Source: Apiospora phragmitis
Lineage: Eukaryota; Ascomycota; Sordariomycetes; Amphisphaeriales; Apiosporaceae
Direction of reading: 5' to 3'
DNA length: 64,000 nt
Assembly: GCA_038363925.1 (NCBI GenBank)
Contig: JAQQWL010000004.1
Span: 1,178,001-1,242,000 of the forward strand
A program made the translations under genes and the position numbers. The notes beneath the pieces are model-generated. The model saw nothing but the letters and a program-made list of their open reading frames with translations. It was not told the origin of the DNA and ran no database searches. Positions 22,917-35,369 of the stretch are shown in pieces; the first letter of the stretch is position 1, and every line of letters begins with the position of its first letter.

Positions 22917-23092
22917 TCTTTGATGGAGAGTGAGGCGGCTTTCTCATGGTTGACAATCCATTGGTTATGTAAAATTCGATGGCGAGCCTTGGACCTGCTA
23001 CAGCCTCTTTTGATGGTACATATGTATCGTACATCTCCGTTTCGCCGACCTGACTTTGACTTGACGAGCGATTGATGCGGAAGTTACCGTCT

Positions 23093-23428
23093 TCAACTGT
23101 AGATGCCCAGCCCGGGTCCTTTGAACAGCCTGTTCTTCCAGCTCTGTTTGATGCTCGGGGACCTCAACGGAAGCCCCCGTGCTTTCCTCTCCAGATCTTC
23201 GTTCTTCTGATCCCAATCCGTCCCGGCGTGCGCATAGCTACTGCGGGCGCCGACGTCGCGTGACCGTTCTTGCTCTTGCTGGGTCTGCACCTCCCATGTC
23301 CGCATCGAGTTTACGGACTTGAGCATAGCGGTGGTGGAGTCCCGGATAGAGCCCTGGGTTGATGAAGAAGACTGGCTGTTCGTTGACGACTTGGAGTCTT
23401 GCTTGGTGTGCTGCTTTTTGAACAACAT
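23093..23428 (-). CDS. Small hydrophilic hypothetical protein
   Basis: ATG at 23428 opens 111 residues, MLFKKQHTKQDSKSSTNSQS onward, rich in Ser, Gln, Lys and Arg, without signal peptide or membrane segment, ending KGPGLGIYS. No family recognised. The composition is protein-like and the upstream region is suitable, but no intron or homology supports it. It is convergent with the Hce2 gene. Confidence 0.4.
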   Translation of the reverse strand: MLFKKQHTKQDSKSSTNSQSSSSTQGSIRDSTTAMLKSVNSMRTWEVQTQQEQERSRDVGARSSYAHAGTDWDQKNEDLERKARGLPLRSPSIKQSWKNRLFKGPGLGIYS

Positions 23429-24666
23429 TTTCTTCACCCTTATGACGTCTGGAGCACTCGTTACTGCTGATTCGTGGTTGATGACGGTATCGGTGGGGCA
23501 GGGGTCCTGGTAAGCTAAGCAAATAGAGTTCCAGCTGTCTCTTTTTGGGCGACGTTTGTGATTGGCGATTGAAGATTCGGGACTTTGTATGAACGTTGTA
23601 GATGCTTCAAAGGGAACAAGATTCTAGGGAAAGTTTTCTGGTACGACGGGAAAAATCTTGCTTCCTTCTTTTCTTTTTTGTCTCACAGTCATCCTGCCGT
23701 ACCACCAGCCAGCCAGGTGTCCGAAAGGGATGGCAGTGGCCCTTGTCTCACGTTAGGACATTTTAGCGGCGCTCATTGGTAGGGCTTGAGCTTTGACGTC
23801 ATGGCCCGGGGCTGTGGCTCAGGCTCCCCCCTAGCGGCCTAGACTGCTAGGGCTGAGGTATGTTGGATAATATATAAGTGTGCATTACGGGGAAGCCCTG
23901 TAATAACCAGCACATCTTACCCTTTTGGTTCAGTGGCCAGTCTGACAAGGTAAGGCGCCCACTCCCATGACGGAACAAGGCCCCTGGACGAAAAGGACGA
24001 TGATGATCAGATGTATCGTTAGTGTGTCCCCGCATGAAAATAGATTAATTCTTAGTACACTACATCTGTCAAGTATGTTGGTGGTCGTCGCGAAAGTCAA
24101 GACTGTTCAACTGGGTGGGTGGTGGGTAATTAGATTAGTTGAAGCGAATAGACGGAAAATGTATATGTTCTTGCTATTTGCTTGCAGCCCCAATGACATG
24201 GGTTTAAAATCCATCATATACCCCTTTATGATGATTATTTCACCTGAACACTTCATATTCCCGGCGTAGTGATAGAGAACAGCTTCCCTGACTTAACGGC
24301 ATTGGCATGTTCCCAGACCGGGTACTAAATCGTAAGTGCCGGCCCGGATCAGGCATATGGATGGCAATGTCCTAATCGAGCTGGGTAGGCTCAGGGTTCT
24401 ATGATGAAGTCTGCTATCAGTATATGGTTTTCAGGGTACACTCATCAGCCCCTACACAGGGATGGAGAGAAAGAGAAAGTAGGTAATAGCTTACAAGAGC
24501 AGCTTGATAATGCTTATGATCCTTGGGTCATGCGGCGAGCGTGACAAAGGTAGATTCGTGGGCGGCTTAAACGGGATTATGGTCCTTTGCAACAGGAGCC
24601 TAATAATCACTCTTGGTCAGAGACCAAGAACATAACGCTGGGATAGTGATAGAAGAAGTTGGTTGT
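23429..24666. other. Intergenic, no gene seen
   Basis: 1.2 kb; no coding frame or RNA gene recognised. Confidence 0.45.
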
Positions 24667-24804
24667 TCAAATTACACGAGCAGCGACCACACGCTTGTGA
24701 TCTTTAGCGGCGTTAAAGCCGGAGGGGTCTCCTTCTTGGGTAGAGGCCAACGTGCCGGCTACCAAGCTCAGGCAGAGGGTAGTGTTGAGACCGGTGAGCT
24801 TCAT
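24667..24804 (-). CDS. Short ORF starting with a signal peptide
   Basis: ATG at 24804 gives 45 residues: a signal peptide MKLTGLNTTLCLSLVAGTLA followed by a short hydrophilic tail ending RVVAARVI. It may be a complete tiny secreted peptide, the first exon of a longer gene whose rest was not found, or a gene remnant. Support is the signal peptide only. Confidence 0.3.
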   Translation of the reverse strand: MKLTGLNTTLCLSLVAGTLASTQEGDPSGFNAAKDHKRVVAARVI

Positions 24805-27800
24805 CGTGGACGTAATTAGGTGCTAGTGTGAGGTGGTGGTGGGGGGTTTTGTGGTCGCTGGCTCGCAGTATAGGGAGGGGCTTGGGGTGCTGATAGAAAC
24901 TCCAGTCCGAGAGAAATGTTCTTACTTGGGCTGGTTAAGGCTGCAAAATTGGCAGAGTATGATGAAGCCTGAAGAAGTAATCCGAATGAGGTGCTCAAAT
25001 GGAGGATGTCAAACAGAGATCAAAAGTCATGTTGGGACTGGTTTTATAATAGCAACTTAGTAAAACAAACGTGGGCGCTGCCTCACTTGTGTGCATTCAC
25101 CCAACAAGTATTTCACATTTTCTCATCTATGTCATGGCTCAGTTGTATATTACATGTACATGCTATGGCTCGGCTCTGGCTATCTTGTCTCGTTGACCGT
25201 CTCAACCCGTCAACCCGGTAACTGCTATATTTGAGTCTATCATTAGGGCCCCTTTTTCCTAGTGCTGTGTGGAGGTATACCACTCATAGCTGGCTGACTG
25301 GCCTACTGGCTGATGGGTTCATGTAAAAGTCGTATGTATGTCACCAGCGAGGCGCAGAAAAAGGACCGACATTCTTTGATTATCCCCCGTTGAGATTGAC
25401 GGGATACCCGTCACACCCTCCTAGTCTGTTGCGTATAAGACGCCTCGTAGGATTTAATGTTGTGACGCCCCCAAGACCATCTTGTGGAATGCAGTTGGTT
25501 TTTCAATATGAGCTCCAAAAATGGGGCTGAGTGGCCATATCTCACGTGGCTACCCTCGCGCATACTTCCCTGTGAGCGCTTTCCCGTCTATTGGTCACAG
25601 AGATCTTGTCACATCATCTGAGATTGACTTGGACATTCTTTGTAGATGTAGATCGCCATGTATCGCTTGCCATTTGGGCTACCCCGTGAAACGTCGCATA
25701 GTTGCGATGCACTCTACTTAGGCAGCATATCTCTGCTTTAGTTCATCTATTTCTGATGTTACTGAGTGGCCGATTTTGTGCTCTACATGGCATTTTTCAA
25801 TTCCTTCCTGTATTGGTTGAATCCGTTCGGATGCAACACTGGATGCTTATGTCAATTGACATACGGACATGTACTCAGTACAGTAAGTCAGCAATTACCA
25901 GTTTGGCCCATACTATATTAGACTCAGCTCAGGATGTGCCCGAGTTATTTGCTTGTGTAGACGAAACCGACATGGTTGGTCATCCTCTTCTGCATGGGAT
26001 TCTGCATGGGATTTGTATGTTGGTTGCATGAGGCGCCAGTCGGCACATCCTATTGGGCCCCAGATACTCAGTAACTACCGTAATTGGTGCATATCCGGGC
26101 AGAACTCGCACTTGATCTGGCACTCATTAGAGCCCAGATTTCGGGAATAAGCCAGACCCTGGCCTTCGTTTCGTCTAAGTATTAGACGATGGTCGCTCGT
26201 GCCTCATCTCATCTTACACCTTTCATGTCTAACCAACGTCTCCTGGTGGCGGGCAAGCACACCGACCATCCTCTATGGCTGGCGGCTCAGTCAGTGCCAT
26301 ACGGACTCCGATGACGAGTGATTACTCATATTTACACATTAACGAGCAAACATCATCATCAGTACACGAGGATTGACAGCGTGACCAGTATATATCCCAG
26401 GGCTAACCCGACCCATCTGGCTGATTGTGAGAGAAGAACAACGTCACTTAAAAAAACTCGTTGCAGCATGAAGCTATCTACGTTTATAGGATCTACCAAC
26501 ACACCCACGGAGCGTTGCTATCAGAAAGGTGGCCATGATCTCGGAAGGAAAAGGACATAAGAAAATCAAAACTGATCAGGAGACGTGACTTGGATATAGT
26601 CCATGGACCAGCATCTTAATCTGTTGTCTTGATCGACATGGCGACAATATTCTCAATCTTGCAATTGTCATATTACTCTCTGAGGTAGCTACAATGCTAC
26701 TTTGAAAAGCCATGCAACACCATATTCCCAAAGCTTGATCGACGAATAGTGGAATTAATCCATGTAGTCTTGGTCAAACCTGGAGGCCAGATCTCGAACG
26801 CTTTCTTACAAGGAAGCAATACTCTGCGGTTACCAATGAGCACATATCGGTTACATGTTGTGTGCATGCTCCTTCGGTTGTCATTTGTCACAACACACAG
26901 AAATCAATTGTCATGGGGTTTATGAGCGATGCGGTTAGTTCAACCCACCACCAACATCGTTGTTGTACATCTTCCAGGTACTCATGTTATAATGGAGAGG
27001 TAGAAAACGATATTCCAGACGGGGCATCAGGATTTCTAAGATGTGACTGCAGAAAAGTCCATTCTGCATAATAACCCCGGCCCTATTTCACGAGTCGAAG
27101 GGATTACTTCCATTCCTTACTCCGAATATCACACATCACGTGGGCCCTCAGCCCACACCTTTAGCCCTCATTCATCTCCTCGCTTCTCAAAAATATCGGA
27201 TACTTGATTCAATGGCGTCCCTGAAAAAAGCTTTGCACCCCGATATTTCTTCATTAGCTGTCTGACGCCAGATGCCGTAAATCAGAAGCCCTTCGGATAG
27301 CTGGAGTAAGTACGCATTGTGCATTACGACCCGATACCATGGTAACCTCTAGCTCGTAGTACACCAAGACCGTAGTAGGTAGATAAAATGCCAACGACTC
27401 TTTCCGATTAACAGTTAGAATATTGGTTTGTGATGAGCGGGTCACTGTTTAAAGAGGCAAACAGTAATGTGATGATGCGAGAGGGTTGTTTCCACTACAT
27501 GAACTCATTCTTATACCCCGTACCTACACATTGATGATTCATATCAATAAGAGGTAGCACAGAATAGAGCGAATTGTGCTCGGGACCTATCACGAAGCTG
27601 GTAGGGGCCTATTTGCTGAAGGAAGGAGCTATCGACCACTCCTTCCTCATGGACATCACATGAACATCTCACCTGCCGCTGGGTTTCAATCAATGCAAAA
27701 CAATCAAATCCATTTGAGGGATGAATTCCCTTGTGTTAGGACTGAATACAGCGAAACTACTAGGAATTTACTTGATTACCCTACATAAACTGATCTTGCC

Positions 27801-28078
27801 TTTCATTTCCTCTCCCAAGTTCAATCTCTCAATCGTAACATACCAACATGCTAGAGGGCTCGTAGCTACCTTGCGAATCATCTGCAGTTTGATCGTTTCA
27901 AACACCTGGATCTTCCCCAGATACCTCTTCCATCGTTCCTCTCCTGGGCTTCCTTTCCTTAGGTCGACTCACTGGGATACATTAGTCACCACATAACCTC
28001 CTTCCGTACCCCAGAACAAATCCAGCCCTTCAACCACCTGCCATTGACAGACAGAAAGGCATTTGGAATCAGTTGACC
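24805..28078. other. Gene-poor stretch
   Basis: 3.3 kb of moderately AT-rich sequence. All frames are short and have no recognisable families; no terminal repeats or transposon relics were identified. The last 100 bases are the leader of the coiled-coil gene. Confidence 0.5.
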
Positions 28079-29584
28079 ATGTCTGGAAGCAAACGTGCAA
28101 CTCTGGTGGAGGTCAAGCCTGCCGTGAGTACTTACCAACTGTCGCGATAACTGGGATGCTTCACCAAGGCGGCGTTTGTTCTTAGCTAATGGGAATGCTT
28201 CAGCATGATGCCAGCCCTGGTACCTCCGGAGGCTTGCCTAAGAAGCCGAAGAAACAGACGAATGTCATAGACCTCGTCAGCGACAGCGAAGACGACGGCA
28301 CCCCTCCGCCCTTGGCTACTGCACTGAAGCGCCGCTCCAGTAAAATATCCGGCTCTCGGGAAGCAAATCCTCGCCCCATCAAGAAACCGACTCCAGCTCT
28401 ACGTGCTCCTACAGCACCTAATCCTATTGTCAGAAAAACCTCTTCCATGCCGAATGGTAAGACTACACATGGGGACACGGTTCCTGCGAGTCGGTTCGAG
28501 GCTGCCCAGAAGCAAACCCGGCTTGCCAATTCCACCGTGGCCGATCTCAAGGCAGAAATTGAGGGAGTGAAAGCTGAATTGCTCGCGACAAAGAACACAC
28601 TCTCTCATAGAGATGCGGAAGTTGATTCCTACAAACGAATGGAAGCCGAGTTTGTGCGAACCAAAGGAATGCTGTCGAAGCAGGAAGCCGAGCTTGATAA
28701 AGTCACCCAGGAGAAAACAGAGCTCACCAAGCAGGTTGAACAAGTGACCGCTGAGAACGAACAGCTCTCGAATGATCTTGCAGACACTGTTCGAGATGCC
28801 CACGAAGCTGGCCGAATGCGTGATAGGCTTGCAGCTGGTCAGGCAGAGCAGCTCGAGATGGACGCTCTCCTTCTCGAATACCGCGATAAGATCACCAAGA
28901 TGGCCAAGATGGAAGATGAGCTGGAGGAATTGCGTAAAGCGTGTGCTGTATCTGTAGCACTCTATGCTTCGCACAAAGACGAATTCGAACACGCCCGTGA
29001 CGCCCATGGTGACCTCAAGAACGAACGAGATGCAGCAATCGCTCTGGCCGAGTCGCACAAGGAGCACATTGACGCATTTAAGAAGAGTCTCACCCTGGCC
29101 AACAAGTCCCTTGACAGAGCTCGTACCGATGAGTCTGCTCAAATCGCGCGTATCGACCAGATAGAGGGAGAGATTCAAGACCTCGAGACGATCCGAGACG
29201 GCCTAGAATCCACCAATGAGGAAATCATGGCCAAGCTGGGCAGCGCTGAAGCGGAGAAAAGAGGCCGCCGAGGCGCGCGAGAAGATTGCCGAGGAGAAAA
29301 AGAAAGATGAGATCACAGAGCTCCTGAATGAGATTGCAGCCGTCAAGATTGAAGCCATTTTACTTTGCGACAACAAGGATGAACTTGACATGAATCACAA
29401 CCGGGAGGCATTGAAGGCAGCTCTCCATATAGACTCACTCAAGAACGAGCTCCTGAATAGCGAGGAGAGGGTCAAAGATCTGCTTGATCAGATCAGCCAA
29501 TGCAGCATATGCGGCATGACTTACGAGCAGCGATTGGAGTTGTACAAGCTGGGACAGCAGACTCTTGCAATTATGAGACCGTGA
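28079..29584 (+). CDS. Coiled-coil protein with SUMO-interaction-like motif, one frame break
   Basis: A 45-base first exon (28079-28123, MSGSKRATLVEVKPA) is joined over an 80-base intron to 28204-29584. Near the N-terminus NVIDLVSDSEDDG is a hydrophobic core followed by an acidic patch, the classical SUMO-interacting motif layout. A basic Pro-rich part follows, then a heptad-rich coiled coil from about residue 110 to 430 (Glu/Lys/Leu-rich). The C-terminus carries a CxxC in QCSICGMTYEQR. At 29,254-29,257 a run of four A holds one base too many: before it the frame ends in Arg-rich nonsense and stops at 29310; after removing one A it continues EAAEAREKIAEEKKKDE to a stop at 29582. Total 474 residues after that correction. 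Function unknown; nuclear role is only suggested by the motif. Confidence 0.65.
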
Positions 29585-30196
29585 TTACACGGAACTACAT
29601 GCTCGCTCGGCTTTATTTGAGCCATACGCGCCTCGGAATGGAAATGGCCAAAAGAAGGCATCTATGAGGCCACATGGATTACGTTTTCGTTTATCGCAAT
29701 TTGAGATAGTTTGATATAGTACGAAGAAATATGATAATGGGAAAACAAGAATAATTGCATTTGGCGAATTCTGGAAGCTGGCCTACAGCCTGTAAGGAAG
29801 AGGCGCCAGGGGCGGTGCGGCTGGGACGGCACTGGGGACTCAGATTTGGCAGTCTGCCAAGCCCAAGAGATGACGTCGCCCCTCCCCGCCAATCAACAAT
29901 TCCTAAGGGTCCTTGGCTCGCCTGGTATAGTGGACTGGCACCACAATCATCAATCAATCTGCCTCGAAGGAAGATTGCAATTAGATCCAGGTCCGCCTGC
30001 GATATTCGATAGCGCTGTGATCTACCAACTGACCTCTTTAGGAGAGACATCCAGGAGAGCTAGATTTCTCTGTTCAGCAAGTTTTGGTCTCCGAGACTCG
30101 TTTGAAAAGGGCCAGCAGTCAGCGAGATCCGACTGAGCTGCCTACCATATTCTTTTGATTCGCGACCAACGACTTTCACAACCAAACCAAATCAAC
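29585..30196. promoter_or_regulatory. Intergenic and promoter of SRO7
   Basis: About 0.6 kb. It holds the 3' flank of the coiled-coil gene and the upstream region of the Lgl-family gene. No specific element identified. Confidence 0.45.
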
Positions 30197-33100
30197 ATGG
30201 CGGGCTTCTTGCGGGGCAAGCAGTCGGGCATGTCCAATGATCTCTCCCCTAAAGTTACCCCAGACCTTTTCGCGCCAGACGACAGGACGCGCTATGGCAT
30301 CAATTCGCAAATCAGGTACGCTGCAGCAGCAGAGCCGGGGCTGGTAGGGGTATCGCCGTGCTAACTGGTCTTCCTTCTACTGCAGCTGCATCGCTTACGA
30401 GCCCGTCCAATCCCTCATCGCCGTCGGAACGAGAGAGTCCAAGTTCGGCCCCGGTCGCATCGAAGTCTTCGGCCAAACCCGCGTTCACAAGTTCCTCGTC
30501 CCGCCGCGACCGTGCTCCTTTGCCGACCTGCAGTTCTGCGCGAATCGCTTGGTCAGTCTCGACACCAAGAACGAAATTATAATATGGGATCTGGACACGG
30601 GGAAGCGCGTCGCCGGCTTTCATTGCCCCGGCGTGGTATCATGCATGGTGACCGACCCTATGCTGGACTGGTGCTTGCTCGCGACACAGTCGGGCGAGGT
30701 CTTTGCCTATGATCTTGACCGAGAGCGCCTCTCCCCGCTACGTCTTCCGAACTACTGGGCTGAGAGGGACACCAAGGCGAGGGCTATATCTATCGTCAGC
30801 ATGCAGTTGCATCCAAGAGATATCGGAAAGCTTCTCATCGCTTACACCCACGGCGCCGTTGTGTACTCGTTTAAGCAGAACAAGCCCACCATGTTCTTCG
30901 AGTACCAGATGCCTCCAGGTGCCCCCGGCGGCAACTGTGTCGCAACAGAGACGATGAGGCAGCCCAGGCTTACGCAAGCTCTATGGCATCCGACGGGGAC
31001 GTTCGTCCTAACAGTACATGAAGATGGTAGCCTGGTATTCTGGGATGGTTCGAAGGATGGCCGCCTTGTGATGGCCCGAACACTCTACGACATGAATATT
31101 AACCAGTCCGTACCAAACCCAGGATCGTCCCTGGCGAAGCACCCGTACATTCGTATCAAATGGTGCTGCAAAGAGAACCCCGAAGACAGCGGTCTCCTCA
31201 TTGCTGGCGGTCAGACAGTCGACAGCCCTCCTGATGGGTTGACGTTCATTGAGCTGGGCGTCACCCCCAATTATGCCACATCGACATGGTCGATCCTCTC
31301 GGAATACTGCAAGGGAAAACGCCAAAGCATACTACAAACTCCCCCAATGACAGAAGTCGCCGACTTCTTCATGATACCCCGACTATCACCACATTTTGCT
31401 TGTGCACAGGACCCAATCGCTGTTATGACGCTGTTGACATCCGGCGAGGTGCATACCATGAGCTTCCCTAGTGGATACCCTATTTCGCCGACCAATCAGC
31501 TGCACCCATCTATGTCTTTCGTCCACCCATTTGCAGTCAAGTTTGAAGTGGCCACCATTGAGCGAACAAGATGGTTGGGCATGGTAGAGACGCGCAATCA
31601 AGGTGAAGCTCTTCTCAAGGGTGGAAAAGAGGCTCCTCTACAACGCCGTATGTTCGAAGGGCGCAGCATCATTCAAGTTGCTCACGCCGATGGTACTGTT
31701 CGTATTTGGGATGCTGGCCATGGCGACGAGATTGAGAACCCTACACAGCTGCAGGTTGACGTCCCGCGTGCTGTTGGTCGGTTTGACGATGTCATCATTA
31801 CTGCGATGAGCATGGCTTCTAACACTGGCGAGTTCGCTGTCGGAACAAGCCGTGGTGAGCTTGTCATCTACAAGTGGGATGGAAATCGATTCTGTGGTCG
31901 TGAGACTGACCAGCAGATCGCCCCCAACCCGGGTGGCCTGACGGATATTAGTTCACGGACCGAGCCCTCGTTGAAGCAGGGTCTTCAGCCATTCCGTTTA
32001 TACGAAATGATGCAAGGCCCAATCACTGCAATCAAGGTGTCCGATGTAGGGTTCATCGCTGTTGGTTCGGCGAACGGCTTCTTCAGCATCATTGATATGC
32101 GAGGCCCATCTGTGATCTATCAGGCTACGATGGCCGAGTTCACGAAGCAAGACAAGCGTTCATCCTTCCTGCGCGGAAGCTCCAGTGCATCATCTGTCAA
32201 GGAGTGGCCGACATTCATTGAATTTGCTGTTCTCACACTAGATGGCGACAAGTTCTCGAGCATTTGCTGTTTTGTTGGCACGAACCTGGGCAAGCTCCTG
32301 ACATTCGTCTTGCTGCCCGAGGGTAGTGGGTATAAAGCAACCCCATTTGGTGTTGCGCAATTGAACGACAAGGTCGTCTCAATCTGTCCCATCGAGACGA
32401 ACACCGGAGCCCCGGCTCTGGCCACAGGTGAATCTGTCGCGGGCCTGCGAGACGGCAAGCAAACCCAAGGCACACTTGTTGTCGGTCAGTACCCCTTCCT
32501 AACTGTGCTTAGCGTGACCCAAATCTAACTATTTACCTAGTGACCTCCACCGAGATCCGCCTACTGCGGCCAGGCACATCCAAAGGGGCTTCGAAGTCAT
32601 TTGACGACTATCTGTGCGAGTCCGCTGCCATCACGAAAGTCAATGTTTATGGCGTGGCCCTCGTCGGAATCTTTGGCGATCGTAGAGCTCGGGCTTTCTC
32701 CTTACCAGCGCTTAGCGAAATCAACAACGCTCCTCTCAACATGATGGACGGCAGCCGCAGTGAAGACGCGATCGTTGACTCGGACGGCAATCTGTTCTGC
32801 TGGACCGGTCCGGCCGAGATTGCTATCCTGGGTGCCTGGGGTGTCGGGCGCGAGATTGAGAACACGGCGGATATCCTGATCAACCCGAGCCTCGTCATCC
32901 CTGCGCGGCCCACCATCTCGAACGTGCAGTGGCTCTCCGGGACGCAGTACGTGTCGCCCCTGGATCTGGACCTCCTCATCGGCGGGCCGGACCGGCCGCC
33001 CAGCAAGCGCATGATGGACGCGGCGGCGGCCGAGAAGCGCGGGGCGCCGCCGACGAGCCCGCGCGTGGCGACGGGCGAGGCCGAGGGCTGGGGCGACTAC

Positions 33101-33265
33101 CTCACGCGGCAGCTCAACGAGCGCACCGAGAAGCTGAACCTGATGGGCGACACCATGGAGGGCGCGGCCGACTCGAGCCAGAAATATGCGGACAGCGCGA
33201 GCAAGTTCATGAAGCAGCAGCAGCGCAACATGCTCCTCGGCGGGCTCAAGAGCAAGTTCTTCTGA
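30197..33265 (+). CDS. SRO7: Sro7/Lgl/tomosyn-family exocytosis regulator
   Basis: WD40-repeat protein that binds the plasma-membrane SNARE Sec9 and Rab/exocyst components and controls polarised secretion. Exons 30197-30315, 30386-32484 and 32541-33265 are in phase and give 980 residues, the usual size of fungal Sro7 proteins. The N-terminal part shows beta-propeller repeats (ISCIAYEPVQSLIAVGTRES, LVSLDTKNEIIIWDLDTGKR, LTQALWHPTGTFVLTVHEDG, IIQVAHADGTVRIWDAGHGD). The C-terminus, LTRQLNERTEKLNLMGDTME through SASKFMKQQQ, resembles an R-SNARE-like tail as in tomosyn. No frame breaks. The first intron has a GTACG donor and CTGCAG acceptor; the second GTCAGT and CCTAG. Housekeeping-type gene with GC-rich third exon. 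Confidence 0.92.
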
Positions 33266-34267
33266 GGTGCAGTCTTGATTGAGGCTTGAGCTGGCTTGCT
33301 TGCTCGCTTCACTGCCTAGGGTGTTTGGGTTGAGTTGAGCAATTATCTTTCGCTTAACTATTTTTCCAGTACGATACCAGTTCACAGTTCATATGTCTTA
33401 TGTCGTCGGCTTTGGTGACTGCTTGTGACGCTCCTGGATCCTCGGTACACATTATTTCCTGTCTTCCATCCACGCATTCAGCCAAGGTGTAGGGTGACAT
33501 TTCAAGTTTTTTCCCCATCGTGTAATTTAAGAGATCTACCCGTCTTCAGTAGGTAGATAGTCGGTGCCCAAGTGCACTTACGCACGTTGCCACGTACCTG
33601 CACCTGGCCACCGCCCCTTACTATATTGTCCACGGACCTCTTTCCGGCACGCTGGGCACTACTTTGCGACACGAAACGTAACAGGCAATTATGCGGTACC
33701 TTCATCTAATAGATCCAGACCTGAAATCATACGATCTTGTTCTATTTTAATTGTCCTTACCGTTAGATACGCAATGCCCATTGGCCAGTCCTTTTCTTTT
33801 GATGCCCAAAGAGGCATCCCGGCAATATCGCGTCCTTGGCCCTCGACAGGCCAGAATGGATCATGATAGATAGTCATATCGGAGGCCGCGCAACGGCCAG
33901 GCTTCGCTGACGGCAGCGGCTAGTAAGTGTGACGAGATGGCCGTGTTTGCTTGTTGAGTGCAACCCTCCTCCCACGATGATTAGTCCAATTGACGAGAAA
34001 ATATAAAAAGCAACCAACAAGCCAACAAACGACAACAAAGACCCCGCGCTTTTACGAAGATCGCATTCAAGCGAGCTGGTCTGGTCTCTCGGCCAAACCG
34101 GGGACGGGAACGATAGGAAAAGTCAGTTTGGATGTTTCCGTTATTGAATTGGAAACTCAAAATCCACCACCATTCTTGTTCGGTTTTGCCGGTCTTCTCC
34201 CCCATCTTACGGTACATTTTTGAATAACAAAAAGCAAAAAGCACGAGCTCGCGCCAATACGAAACCA
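33266..34267. other. Intergenic, no gene seen
   Basis: 1.0 kb between the Lgl-family gene and the hydrolase; only short frames, none protein-like. Confidence 0.45.
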
Positions 34268-35369
34268 ATGGCAGTCTCGTCGTTGACGCCGCCGCCGACC
34301 AAGCCAACCTTCGTGCTCGTGTCCGGGGCTTGGCACGGCACCAGCTACTGGGCCAAGGTCGTCGCGGGTCTGGCCGAGGAGGGCTACCGGGCCGTGCCGG
34401 TGGCGCTGCGCTCCGCGTCGCTGAGCCCGGACACGACGTTCGCGGACGACTTGGGCGACGTACGCGACGCAATCCGGGGCGAGGTCGGCCGGGGCTGCGA
34501 CGTCGTCGTCGTCGCGCACTCGCTCGGGAGCGTGGTGGGGAGCAGCGCCATTAAGGGGTTCGCTGCTGCTTCTGCACAGTCGTCGTCTGAAGGAGAACCC
34601 GCTGCTACTGTTACTGCTGCTGATGGTAGTAGTACTGTTGTTGCAGGGACAGGGACAACACGGAACGGCCACGTCATAGGTTTCGTCGCCCTCGCCACGG
34701 GCTTCCTGCCCACCGGCGTCTGTTTCCTCGAGGTCGTGGGCGGGAAGCCGCCGCCGCTGTGGCGGTTCAGCTCCGAGCCTTCGGCGGTGATGACGGCCTC
34801 TTTTTCTAATACCACGGACGGGGAGGTGGTCGACGATGATGACGGCGAAAGTACCACCAAGACGTTCGCGACGATCAGGGTTGAGCCCCGCGAGGCCTTT
34901 TACAACGATCTGTCCGTCGATGAGGGCAATGAATGGGTCGAGCTGCTCTCGCCGCAGTGTACGGCTACGATTTCCAAGGGCGGCGAGTTTGTGTATGCTG
35001 GGTGGCTTGATGGTAAGTAGAGCCTCCGGCGAGTCCTTGATCATGATTCCTCCTAAATTACCAGATAGACTGTTATGATCCTATCAATGGCAGTGTTGTT
35101 GCCAAAAAAAGAAGTGAACAACATACTGACCAAAAAAACCTGTGTTGCAAATTAGTGCCAACTTGGAGTCTGATCACGACCGAGACCGGGCCTTCCCGCA
35201 TGAGGACCAGAGGGCTTCGGCCCAGGCGGCGCGCGATGCCGGGGCCAACCTCTGGAGCGAGGAGATCGCGGCGGGCCACTCGCCGATGCTGAGCCGGCCG
35301 GCCGAGACGACGGATTTCTTGAGGAGGGCTGCGGTGGCGTTCGAGGAGAAGGCTTCGCGGAGGAAGTGA
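34268..35369 (+). CDS. Alpha/beta hydrolase (AB hydrolase superfamily), one frame break
   Basis: Exon 1 34268-35012 and exon 2 35156-35369 (GTAAGT donor, ATTAG acceptor). The fold is seen in FVLVSGAWHGTSYWAKVV (oxyanion region, His23-Gly24), the nucleophile elbow VVVVAHSLGSVVG with Ser85, and a catalytic His in AAGHSPMLSRPAE near the end. Between them lies a Ser/Thr/Ala-rich insert of about 35 residues, at 34,560-34,670. Substrate unknown; many relatives are esterases. At the start of exon 2 the frame reads VPTWSLITTE and then needs one missing G near 35,186 (GAGACC) to continue DRAFPHEDQRASAQAARDAG. With one base added the gene is 319 residues and divides by three. An ATG at 34220 would add 16 basic residues and is less likely. 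Confidence 0.75.

Noticed and set aside
16000..25000. Biosynthetic gene cluster
   Set aside because: No synthase, P450, transporter or regulator gene occurs among the secreted-protein genes.
34157..35044. 295-codon frame on the minus strand
   Set aside because: Antisense to the alpha/beta hydrolase and Arg/Pro-rich; the plus strand has the catalytic motifs.
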